Shown here one piece after another: positions 1 to 6,600 of a stretch of DNA of 64,000 bases. The stretch is from SIG603 sp964370775 (GTDB lineage Bacteria; Bacillota; Clostridia; Oscillospirales; Acutalibacteraceae): NCBI GenBank assembly GCA_964370775.1, contig CAYJKT010000003.1, forward strand, positions 66,272 through 130,271. The letters are read 5' to 3'. Below the pieces are notes generated by a model. That model had not been told where the DNA came from and made no database searches. It saw only the letters and a program-made list of their open reading frames with translations. How positions within the stretch are numbered: position 1 is the stretch's first letter; every line of letters starts with the position of its first letter. The position numbers and the translations under genes were made by a program.

Positions 1-702
1 TTTAAAGCAGACATGGAAATTACATCCAGAGAATGCCATGCTACTCCGTCTTCTTATGTTCCAATTGGAATAGATGCTACAATTAGCTATGGTTACTATG
101 ATGTAAAATTTAAAAATTCAAGCGATGAACCTATATATTTAGTAACATATATGGACGGACTAACTCTTTATGCTACATTTTACGGAAAATTTAGTGAAGA
201 ATGGGATGAAATTATAGGTCAAGGTTGGGTAGATGAAGTAGTTCCTATTCCTTCACAAATCGAATATATAACTGACTACAGCCTAGCATCGGGCGAATAT
301 GAGTTAGTAACTAACGGCTATCAAGGTTATTTTGCAGAAGCTGAAAAGATATTCTATAAAGATGGTGTTGAAGTTAAAAGAGAGGCTCTTTCTGACTCTG
401 AGTACTACGCAAAGGCAAAAACTTATAGAATAGGTCCTGGAACAGACACAAGCAAAATTACAGGAAGTTCAGGAAACACAAATACAGTCGCTCCAACATC
501 TACACCAACTGCTACTGCTACTCCTGCTCCAACTGTGACAACTGCTCCTACAACATCACCTACAACATCACCTACAACATCACCTACAACAGAGCCTACA
601 ACAGAGCCTACAACAGAGCCTACTACAGCACCTACAACAGAGCCTACTACAGCACCTACAACAACACCTACAACAGACCCTACTACTGAACCTACAGAAT
701 AA
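1..702 (+). CDS. VanW family surface protein, 3' part (cut by window edge)
   Basis: The reading frame is open from base 1, so the true start lies outside the window. The visible 233 residues begin inside the conserved VanW domain: a stretch ending in YVPIGIDATISYG, followed by VKFKNSSDEPIYL, is the usual C-terminal half of that family. After residue about 150 the chain becomes a low-complexity Thr/Pro/Ser/Glu tail of PTTS, PTTE and PTTA tetrapeptides that runs to the stop, as in wall-spanning linkers. No sortase motif or membrane anchor follows. VanW-domain proteins of Clostridia are usually membrane-tethered envelope proteins of unknown biochemistry. The nitroreductase gene starts 9 bases downstream, so the two may be co-transcribed. 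An internal ATG at base 13 is not a plausible start because homology continues upstream of it. Confidence 0.8.
   Translation, partial: FKADMEITSRECHATPSSYVPIGIDATISYGYYDVKFKNSSDEPIYLVTYMDGLTLYATFYGKFSEEWDEIIGQGWVDEVVPIPSQIEYITDYSLASGEYELVTNGYQGYFAEAEKIFYKDGVEVKREALSDSEYYAKAKTYRIGPGTDTSKITGSSGNTNTVAPTSTPTATATPAPTVTTAPTTSPTTSPTTSPTTEPTTEPTTEPTTAPTTEPTTAPTTTPTTDPTTEPTE
547..699 (+). repeat. 12-bp tandem repeat encoding a PTTx tail
   Basis: About twelve degenerate copies of a 12-base unit (cctacaacatca or cctacaacagag) encode the Pro-Thr-Thr-Ser/Glu/Ala tail of the VanW-family protein. Because the unit is a multiple of three, copy-number change would alter tail length without shifting the frame. 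Confidence 0.85.
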
Positions 703-711
703 GGAGATTTT

Positions 712-1239
712 ATGAATTTTTCAGAACTTTGTTTAAAACGAGAGAGTACACGAAGCTATATAGACAAGCCTGTTGACAGAAAAATCATCGAAGAAATATT
801 AAAAGATGCCATCAACAGTCCATCTGCTTGCAACTCACAACCATGGAAATTTGTGGTTTGCGAAAACGGAAAAACTTTGGCAAACTATATTACAAGAGAA
901 GATTTACCGATAAACAAATGGGCTAATCAGGTTCCTGTATATATCGTTCTTTGCGAGACCAAAGCAAAACTTATGTCAATACTTACATGTGATTCACAAC
1001 ATTACGCTGCTTTTGATGCAGGCTCTGCGGCTACAACAATTTGTTATTCTGCCACAGAAAAAGGAGTTTCAAGTTGTATCATTGGCTGTTTTGATGAGCA
1101 AGGTATAAAAGATTTCCTTTCAATTCCAGAAGATGTAAAGGTCAAAATGCTAATTGCCCTGGGCTACTCTGAGAGTACAGAACCTAGAGCAAAAATGAGA
1201 AAAGATTTTGATACTTTAGTAAGTTTTAATAAGTATTAA
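712..1239 (+). CDS. Nitroreductase family protein
   Basis: A 175-residue FMN-dependent oxidoreductase of the nitroreductase fold. The N-terminus shows the family signature RESTRSYIDKPVD and then NSPSACNSQPWKFVV, the loop that contacts FMN. The C-terminal half has the second FMN segment around CIIGCFDEQGIKDFL and ends with a short LIALGYSE motif. It has the length of the compact single-domain subgroup. Substrate cannot be told from sequence; members reduce nitro compounds, quinones or flavins with NAD(P)H. Start chosen at the ATG preceded by AAGGAG. A strong terminator follows directly. Confidence 0.88.
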   Translation: MNFSELCLKRESTRSYIDKPVDRKIIEEILKDAINSPSACNSQPWKFVVCENGKTLANYITREDLPINKWANQVPVYIVLCETKAKLMSILTCDSQHYAAFDAGSAATTICYSATEKGVSSCIIGCFDEQGIKDFLSIPEDVKVKMLIALGYSESTEPRAKMRKDFDTLVSFNKY

Positions 1240-1245
1240 TAATTT

Positions 1246-1286
1246 AACTGGCTATGACATTTGTTGTCATAGCCAGTTCAACTTTT
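1246..1286 (+). terminator. Rho-independent terminator of the nitroreductase gene
   Basis: Perfect 14-bp stem (arms 1246-1259 and 1265-1278, loop TTTGT) followed by CAACTTTTT. Confidence 0.9.
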
Positions 1287-1700
1287 TGAAAAAGGGTTTC
1301 TCTTAAAAATATTGCACTAAATAAAAATATTGCATGTCATCTAGTAATACTTTTTAGTAATTCTGGTTTATAACAAACTCGTTAAAACACATAAATTAAT
1401 GTAGGGGACGGGTTTTCCGCACACGTGTTGATTAGAAAAATTTAGCCATGTAGGGGCGGATATTATCCGCCTAAAAAGTCTGTAATTTTGTCTAAATTTA
1501 CAGGCGGATAATATCCGCCCCTACATGGATTTTGGGAATTACAACGAATTTAATTTAATCATTAAATCGTAAGAGGCACGTCCCCTACATTGTGTTTCAT
1601 TAATTTATTCGTTTTGACAAAACAGTGTTTTTGAATTAAGGGTTTTATACAATCAGGGCTGTGACAAAATTTTCATTTCATCACAGCCCCTCTTTTTAAT
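1287..1700. repeat. Nested palindromic repeat block, no gene
   Basis: No coding frame is visible in this gap. It contains a nested repeat: an outer GTAGGGGACGGG arm at 1401 matched by TCCCCTACAT ending at 1590, then an ACGTGTTGATTAG / AAGAGGCACGT layer (1422-1435 and 1571-1581), and inside it an 81-bp hairpin element at 1447-1527 with CATGTAGGGGCGGAT and its reverse complement at the ends. A further hairpin with arms GGGCTGTGA and TCACAGCCC lies at about 1656-1690. The outer flanks (1287-1345 and 1590-1640) resemble those of the block at 4262-4502. Confidence 0.85.
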
Positions 1701-1781
1701 TTATTTATGTTTATGTCCTGTGTAAATACACATTAGCATTGCAAAAACTGCAAGAATAGACCAAAACTTATGTTGTTTCAT
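1701..1781 (-). CDS. 26-residue single-pass membrane microprotein
   Basis: A tiny gene that starts inside the 3' end of the metal ATPase gene and overlaps it by 14 bases. The peptide begins MKQHKFW, has one hydrophobic helix (SILAVFAMLMCIYTG) and ends in HKHK. An excellent ribosome site (GGAGGGG, 7-8 bases before the ATG) lies inside the ATPase coding sequence, so translation is likely coupled. Short proteins of this pattern, a KxKFW start, one helix and a basic end, are annotated in Firmicutes as DUF6219; the family name is from memory and unverified. The position suggests a small accessory subunit or regulator of the transporter. The His-rich tail could bind metal (inference). Confidence 0.72.
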   Translation of the reverse strand: MKQHKFWSILAVFAMLMCIYTGHKHK

Positions 1782-3906
1782 TTTTCTTCCCCTCCGGCAA
1801 TGTTATTCTATCTTCTTTTTTCATCATTGGTTTTGCTGAATTTATCGCTAGTGCAATTGTAGAAGCATTGTGTAGCCATGCGGAAGTATTTGCCATTATG
1901 ACCCCTACAATGCCTAAAGCAATTAGCGCAGTATTGAATGTAACAATTATTCCATATTGCCTGTATATCTTCTGCATTAACTTTGTTGCAAGTCTTCTAG
2001 CCTCTACTATTTTAGTCAGTTCATGAGACAAAACAGAAATATCAGCTACCTCTCTTGCTATGTCAGACGAACCATTAAGAGTAAGCGACACATCAGATGC
2101 ACTAAGCGCCGGAGTATCGTTTATTCCGTCGCCTACCATGAGTATGGTTTTGCCCTGCGCTTTTAATTTTTCGATTATTGCTGCCTTGCCATCAGGCAAA
2201 ACAGAAGCATAATATTTATCTATCCCTAACAAATTACAAGTATATTTAGCACTACTCTCGCCATCTCCTGTAATCATAAAGATTTCTTTGACACCCTCTT
2301 TTCTTAGCATATCGATTGTTGGCTTTGCGTCTATTCTTGGTGGATCATTAACGCAAATAATGCCTATAAGCTCGCTATCTACCGCAAGATAAACCGCACT
2401 GTCACTTCCAATTTGCTCGTTTATCCACTGCTCTTTTTCACTAGGATACTTAACCTGTTCATCTTCAAAAACAAAATGTCTGCTACCTATAACCGAGTGT
2501 TTGTTGTTATATATGCTAGCTATTCCGTGCGCTACAATATATTCAACTTTGCCATGCTCTTCTGGGTGATGAATATTTCTCTCTTTCGCCTCTTTCACAA
2601 TAGAAGCGGCTACGCTATGAGGAAAATGCTCTTCAAGACAAGCGGCTATTTTTAGCACTTCATCTTCTGTATAACCGTCTGCTAACGGAATTATCTTAGA
2701 TACTTTTGGAACTGCATTTGTGAGCGTTCCTGTTTTGTCAAATACAACAGTATCTACTTTTGATAAAAGCTCAAGATATTTACCGCCTTTTACAAGTATA
2801 TCATGATTAACGCTTTCTTTAAGCGCCGATATAACCGTAATTGGGGTAGTAAGCTTAATCGCACACGAAAAGTCTACCATAAGCACAGATAACGCACGAG
2901 ATATACTCCCTGTTAAAATTAAGGTTACAAAAAACAGACCAAAACTAATAGGTACAATGTCATCTGCTAAGCGTTCTGCCTTGCCTTGAACCATGGCTTT
3001 TTCTTTTTCGCCCGTGTCAATTAAATCTATTATTTTTGCAATGCGTGAGTCACTTTGTAAACTTAGAACCTCTACATCAATTTCACCATCTTCTAAAACA
3101 GTGCCTGCAAAAACAGTGCTGTCGCAAGTTTTATGCACTGGAATAGGCTCGCCTGTCATTGTAGCTTCATTTATCAAGGCATCTCCTAGAACAACTGTTC
3201 CGTCCATAGGAATTAGACTGCCTTTTCTTATACGAATTACATCGCCTACTTTAACATCACTGTGATGAACTTCATGCTCTTCACCATTTTTTACAAGCCA
3301 AACTTTGTCCACGTTTATAGAAAGACTTTGAGCCAAAGCATGTTTCGCCCTAAGGTTCGAGTATTCAAGCAATAAGTCTGAAAGTTTTAATAAAAATAGA
3401 GTAGATGACACTGTTTTGTAGTTCCTTGACAACAACGAGGCAGAAATTGCCGTGCCATCTAAGACCTCTACATTAATTTTTTTGTTGCCAAGAGCCTTAA
3501 GTCCGTTCACTATATAAGGAATAGCCCTAATAATAGTATAAATTTTGTGCGGATACGCAGGCATAAAAAAGCTTCTTAGCAAATGACATACACAATGTTT
3601 GACTATTCTTCTTTTCATTTGAGTTTCTAAAATTATTGCACTTTGGTTCTGTGTTGCTACACCATCTTTAATATCCGAAAGTGCCAAGTGCGATATTTTT
3701 TTTAATAATAAGTCTCTTACATTTTCAGCCTTGTTTTCATATTCGATAAGCACCGAGCCGTTTATCTCGTTTGCTGAAACATTTTTTACACCATTAACAC
3801 AAAGGAGCAGTTCGGAAAGTCCGTAACACTGCTCCTTAGTTAATATGTATTTACCGAATCGAACTCTGAGGCGGTTAGGCTTATCACAAACTATGTGATA
3901 TTTCAT
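1768..3906 (-). CDS. Heavy-metal P1B-type ATPase with a non-CPC membrane motif
   Basis: A 712-residue ATP-driven metal transporter of the plasma membrane. In order: a degenerate HMA-like N-terminus without a CxxC pair (1-75), a membrane pair, the actuator with TGEP, transmembrane helices, the phosphorylation motif DKTGTLT, the P1B hinge around EEHFPHSVA, and GDGINDTPALS, then two final helices. The ion-selecting helix reads DFSCAIKLTTP, so the usual CPC is replaced by FSC. The transported ion therefore cannot be named; related Firmicute ATPases of this shape are poorly characterised. It is the second gene of an operon behind the DUF6110 gene (17-base gap) and overlaps the microprotein gene downstream. 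Efflux of a transition metal is the likely role (inference). Confidence 0.88.
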   Translation of the reverse strand: MKYHIVCDKPNRLRVRFGKYILTKEQCYGLSELLLCVNGVKNVSANEINGSVLIEYENKAENVRDLLLKKISHLALSDIKDGVATQNQSAIILETQMKRRIVKHCVCHLLRSFFMPAYPHKIYTIIRAIPYIVNGLKALGNKKINVEVLDGTAISASLLSRNYKTVSSTLFLLKLSDLLLEYSNLRAKHALAQSLSINVDKVWLVKNGEEHEVHHSDVKVGDVIRIRKGSLIPMDGTVVLGDALINEATMTGEPIPVHKTCDSTVFAGTVLEDGEIDVEVLSLQSDSRIAKIIDLIDTGEKEKAMVQGKAERLADDIVPISFGLFFVTLILTGSISRALSVLMVDFSCAIKLTTPITVISALKESVNHDILVKGGKYLELLSKVDTVVFDKTGTLTNAVPKVSKIIPLADGYTEDEVLKIAACLEEHFPHSVAASIVKEAKERNIHHPEEHGKVEYIVAHGIASIYNNKHSVIGSRHFVFEDEQVKYPSEKEQWINEQIGSDSAVYLAVDSELIGIICVNDPPRIDAKPTIDMLRKEGVKEIFMITGDGESSAKYTCNLLGIDKYYASVLPDGKAAIIEKLKAQGKTILMVGDGINDTPALSASDVSLTLNGSSDIAREVADISVLSHELTKIVEARRLATKLMQKIYRQYGIIVTFNTALIALGIVGVIMANTSAWLHNASTIALAINSAKPMMKKEDRITLPEGKKNETT

Positions 3907-3923
3907 AAGCTTCTCCTTTAAAA

Positions 3924-4181
3924 TTATTCCTCTGAGCAGTCGCAGTTTCCACCACAGTCACATTTAGCAGCTACCTTAGCTTCTGCACAAATATCCTCTG
4001 CCTCTTCTTTTAAATTGTTCGCAGACTCTAAAACCTTATCTTTAAGCATTATTCCACCAGCTACACCTTTTACAGCTAACTGACGAGCCTTTTTAGTTTT
4101 CATTAGGCCTAATACTGCAATACCTGTTGCGGCACCCGCTGCGAATATTAACTTTTTCTCTTTTGTTATAAATTTTAACAT
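3924..4181 (-). CDS. DUF6110-like membrane-anchored Cys-rich partner of the metal ATPase
   Basis: An 85-residue protein with a basic N-terminus, one glycine/alanine-rich hydrophobic segment (about residues 11-27), a charged amphipathic middle and a C-terminal CDCGGNCDC cluster that looks like a soft-metal site. I recognise the pattern as the DUF6110 family that sits beside clostridial P1B ATPases; the family number is from memory. First gene of the operon with the ATPase. The GGAGG-preceded ATG gives the start. It could deliver metal to the pump or sense it (inference). Confidence 0.75.
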   Translation of the reverse strand: MLKFITKEKKLIFAAGAATGIAVLGLMKTKKARQLAVKGVAGGIMLKDKVLESANNLKEEAEDICAEAKVAAKCDCGGNCDCSEE

Positions 4182-4209
4182 AAATACACCTCCATATGTT
4201 GTTTATAAT

Positions 4210-4238
4210 ATTATAGCATATTACATACTATTTTTCAA
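4210..4238 (-). promoter_or_regulatory. Promoter of the metal ATPase operon
   Basis: On the minus strand TTGAAA, a 17-base spacer and TATAAT, ending about 29 bases upstream of the DUF6110 start. Confidence 0.75.
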
Positions 4239-4261
4239 CTGTTTTTTAAAATTATCTGTTA

Positions 4262-4502
4262 AAAGTAAGAATTGTCTAAAAATATTGCTCAAAATAATTA
4301 TGTTGCTTTTCATCCAGTAATACTAATGTAGGGGACGGGTTTTCCGTCCTGAAAAAACTAGCAGTTTTAGCTGAAATCTTACGGGACGGGGAACCCGTCT
4401 ACATTGTGCTGCATTAATTTATACATTTTAACAAAACAGTGATTTTAAATTTAGCTTTTTCTACAGTCTGAGCTATGACAAAATATACTTTTGTCATAGC
4501 TC
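4262..4502. repeat. Palindromic repeat block, ACGGG type, with terminal hairpin
   Basis: The gap between the metal operon and flavodoxin gene has no gene. The core is a palindromic element at 4326-4404 with ends ATGTAGGGGACGGG and CCCGTCTACAT. Its flanks match those at 1287-1345 and 1590-1640. A perfect 14-bp hairpin at 4470-4502 (arm GAGCTATGACAAAA) closes the block and sits just after the flavodoxin stop, so it may serve as that operon's terminator although no U-run follows on that strand. Confidence 0.8.
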
Positions 4503-4520
4503 TTTCATGTAAAATAAAAC

Positions 4521-4931
4521 TTAAACTAATTTCGCTCCACAAGCTTTGCAAGCATCTTGTGCATCTTCATCTGGTGCATCGTTGCACATGTAAGTCTCTA
4601 CACTCTTAGCCTTTGTCTCTTCTTCCCAGTTTCTCATCCACTCGCCATCACCCCAGCCGTAAGAACCGAATAGTAGTACGTCTATAGTTGCTAGACTATC
4701 TTTAACACCGTCCCACATTGGTTGGAACTCTTCTTCCTCTAAAACTTCTGCACCCATAGATGGGCAACCAAAAGCTATTGATTTATAGTTAGATACCATA
4801 TCTGCTGTGAATTTGTCTGAAGTCATAACATCAACTTCAGCTCCACTAGACTTTGCACCTTCTGCAATGTAATTTGCCATTGCCTCTGTGTTTCCTGTTC
4901 CGCTCCAATAAACTACTGCTACTTTACTCAT
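4521..4931 (-). CDS. Flavodoxin
   Basis: A 136-residue short-chain flavodoxin. The N-terminal YWSGTGNTEAMA loop binds the FMN phosphate, and the GSYGWGDGEWM segment near residue 90 is the second FMN loop. Low-potential electron carrier that replaces ferredoxin under iron shortage in many bacteria. Third gene of an operon behind the DUF2325 and DUF3793 genes, with its own AAAGGAG ribosome site. A GTTAGT-type inverted motif upstream of the operon and a siderophore-binding-protein remnant nearby support iron control (inference). Confidence 0.93.
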   Translation of the reverse strand: MSKVAVVYWSGTGNTEAMANYIAEGAKSSGAEVDVMTSDKFTADMVSNYKSIAFGCPSMGAEVLEEEEFQPMWDGVKDSLATIDVLLFGSYGWGDGEWMRNWEEETKAKSVETYMCNDAPDEDAQDACKACGAKLV

Positions 4932-4963
4932 AATAAATTCTCCTTTAAAATAATTATATATAT

Positions 4964-5530
4964 TTATGCTACTGATCTCTTTTTAACAGTTAGCCTTAAA
5001 ATATCTCGTCCATCTTGCCATAATCTTTTATATACGGCTCTGCATTTATCATATTTTTCAAATTTTGATAATGCTTCATCTTTGTCGCCATAGACTTTCC
5101 AGTATCTGCAAAGGTTACAGTTCTGCCCCTTATTGCATATAAATCCCTCAACATCTTCTGCTGGATAACCTAAAAATAAACCTATTTCATGCGGAAATTC
5201 TTCATATGTATCAAACCTTTTAATAAGCCTGTTTATAGCCTTAGCGACACTTAAATTATCGTAACCATAATTCATTAAGATTTTCTTAGCTTTAACATCA
5301 TTTATGTCTTTTTTAAGCATATCTTTTCTATATAGATAAATAAGTGCCGAACCATTACCCACTCTTAATAACTCAAGTTTAATGCCTGTTTCATTAAATT
5401 TCTCATTCCAAAATTCAATATCGCTAGCTAAATCATCACAATTTACAAATTTTACTGTAAATAAACTTGCAGTTTTAAGTGATGACAATGTAAGCGAACA
5501 ATGCTCTATAAGAGATTTTTCAGTTATCAT
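4964..5530 (-). CDS. DUF3793 family protein
   Basis: A 188-residue soluble protein that I recognise as DUF3793. Visible features are an LLRVGNGSALIYLYR segment near residue 60, a GLFLGYPAEDVEGFI motif near residue 120, and a cysteine pattern CNKGQNCNLCRYWKVYGD with a further Cys in KYDKCRAVYK. Four cysteines in this arrangement could hold an iron-sulfur cluster or haem-related ligand, but none is shown. The start is one base after the DUF2325 stop, so the genes are translationally coupled. Biochemical role unknown; repeated pairing with flavodoxin and DUF2325 points to iron or redox metabolism (inference). Confidence 0.82.
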   Translation of the reverse strand: MITEKSLIEHCSLTLSSLKTASLFTVKFVNCDDLASDIEFWNEKFNETGIKLELLRVGNGSALIYLYRKDMLKKDINDVKAKKILMNYGYDNLSVAKAINRLIKRFDTYEEFPHEIGLFLGYPAEDVEGFICNKGQNCNLCRYWKVYGDKDEALSKFEKYDKCRAVYKRLWQDGRDILRLTVKKRSVA

Positions 5531-5531
5531 A

Positions 5532-5807
5532 TCACATTGCCTCTAAAATATTTTTTAGTGCAGTTAGTGAGCTTGAATGACAACGCTCAACTCTAGCATT
5601 ACAACGTTTAGCCTCACAGTTTGCACAGGCTACAAGCTTGTGTGAAACAGTATTTGTAAAAAGAATAATCATGTCTGGTGAACCGAATTTTCCTCTTACA
5701 TCGCCTTTCATTTTTGTAAAAATTTTAGCCTTACATCCATACTCTTTGCATGTGTCAATATATCTTCTCTCCATGCACTCATTGCCACCAACTATTACAA
5801 CGCTCAT
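5532..5807 (-). CDS. DUF2325 domain protein
   Basis: A 91-residue protein beginning MSVVIVGGNECMERRY, the classic DUF2325 opening, followed by a DMIILFTNTVSHK strand-helix and a Cys-rich end (CANCEAKRCNARVERC). The start at 5807 is chosen because AGAGGG lies 6-7 bases upstream; the longer reading frame would need a TTG start without a ribosome site. First gene of the operon. DUF2325 proteins are small Rossmann-like proteins of unknown function, often with iron or redox genes. Confidence 0.82.
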   Translation of the reverse strand: MSVVIVGGNECMERRYIDTCKEYGCKAKIFTKMKGDVRGKFGSPDMIILFTNTVSHKLVACANCEAKRCNARVERCHSSSLTALKNILEAM

Positions 5808-5833
5808 CTTTATCCCTCTACTTTCTTTATTCA

Positions 5834-5851
5834 AGTTAGTTTCTACTAACT
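5834..5851. promoter_or_regulatory. GTTAGT-N4-ACTAAC operator candidate 1
   Basis: Perfect inverted repeat AGTTAGT-TTCT-ACTAACT, 27 bases upstream of the DUF2325 start. The same 6-bp arms recur at 6138-6153 and 6213-6232. The shape resembles a binding site for a dimeric metalloregulator of the DtxR type, by analogy only. Confidence 0.55.
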
Positions 5852-5863
5852 GTTATTGTTTTA

Positions 5864-5894
5864 TCTATCCGCTACTATTAAAATAGCGGATAGA
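5864..5894. terminator. Hairpin after the binding-protein remnant
   Basis: Perfect 11-bp stem (arm TCTATCCGCTA) with a 9-base loop. It follows the 5904 stop on the minus strand. The U-rich tail is on the plus strand, so a terminator role on the minus strand is uncertain. Confidence 0.45.
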
Positions 5895-5903
5895 ATTTTA
5901 TTC

Positions 5904-6155
5904 TTACTTAAGGCCAACGCCCTCTTCAATGTTTGTAATCATTTGATCCATAGCAGTGATACCGCCGTCGCATAAGTACCAAGAAGAACCTGGCTCTCGG
6001 TATACGATTTGATCGTTTTGATATGCAGTTGTTTGTTTAATGATATCATTATCCATTTGCTCTTTAGCTGCTACAGCCTGTGGAGTTTGTGAGCAATCTA
6101 CGATTAATAAGATCATAACACCTGCTAATCTATATATGTTAGTTGATACTAACAT
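5904..6155 (-). pseudogene. C-terminal remnant of a siderophore ABC substrate-binding protein
   Basis: The 83-residue frame matches only the last quarter of a FatB/YclQ-type siderophore-binding lipoprotein: an LLIVDCSQ strand, AAKEQMDNDIIKQTTAYQNDQIVY and a WYLCDGGITAMDQMI end are the typical closing helices and strands. The signal peptide and first lobe, about 230 residues, are missing. The frame starts exactly inside a perfect 20-bp inverted repeat (6124-6167), which probably marks a deletion junction. No permease or ATPase genes follow. Reading it as a genuine small protein is less likely. Confidence 0.72.
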
Positions 6156-6167
6156 ATATAGATTAGC
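6124..6167. repeat. Perfect 20-bp inverted repeat with GTTAGT operator core
   Basis: Arms 6124-6143 and 6148-6167 with loop TGAT; the centre is GTTAGT-TGAT-ACTAAC. It overlaps the first codons of the binding-protein remnant. Either an operator extended by duplication or a deletion scar. Confidence 0.7.
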
Positions 6168-6207
6168 ATACCCTAACTAAAAAGTCAACGTCAAAATTAG
6201 GCAAAAA

Positions 6208-6237
6208 AATATGTTAGTTAAATTTAACTAACATATT
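6208..6237. promoter_or_regulatory. 30-bp perfect palindrome with GTTAGT arms (operator candidate 3)
   Basis: Perfect palindrome centred between 6222 and 6223; its core reads GTTAGTTAAATTTAACTAAC. Additional half sites (CTAACTAA) occur at about 6173 and 6238. It lies where the promoter of the lost siderophore operon would have been. Confidence 0.55.
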
Positions 6238-6331
6238 CTAACTAATGACTAATTATATAATCTATATTGATGGTGGATATTTTTACTAGTGAAGCTCAAA
6301 TCTGGGACCTTAAGCTAGCTTATTGCTTATT

Positions 6332-6509
6332 TGTAGGGGAGGGTCTGGATGCCAGAGTGTTGATTAGGATTTTGGGTGAAAAATAAATTCGTTAAAACTC
6401 ACAAATTAATGTAGGGGACGGGTTCTTTCTTAATCAATACGTCTGGTCTTGACCGTTCCCTACATCAGTAATTCTAAGAGGCACGTCTTGGCAGAGACCC
6501 TCCCCTACG
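6332..6509. repeat. Nested palindromic repeat, GAGGGTCT type outside
   Basis: Outer arms TGTAGGGGAGGGTCTGG (6332) and GAGACCCTCCCCTAC (to 6511). Inside are a GTGTTGATTAG / CTAAGAGGCACGTCT layer and, inside that, a degenerate ATGTAGGGGACGGG...CCGTTCCCTACAT core. Three layers are therefore stacked at one locus. The sequence between 6238 and 6332 holds nothing recognisable. Confidence 0.8.
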
Positions 6510-6545
6510 AAATTTTAATAAACTTATCTTTGTCCATACAATGTT

Positions 6546-6600
6546 TTTATTTAAAAAATCCTCAAAGATTTTCACATGAACTTTTACTAAGTGTAATAGC
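6546..6600 (-). terminator. Repeat-borne terminator that also supplies a stop codon
   Basis: On the minus strand an AGTTCATGTGAAAATC...GGATTTTTT segment forms a short stem with a U-run. The same segment occurs near 10212-10260, 21964-22010 and 37000-37045. Here it encodes the last residues (SKSSCENL) and the TGA stop of the upstream gene. Confidence 0.55.

Noticed and set aside
1287..1700. CRISPR array suggested by regularly repeated palindromes
   Set aside because: The palindromes are nested and of different cores, not evenly spaced identical repeats with unique spacers, and no cas genes are present.
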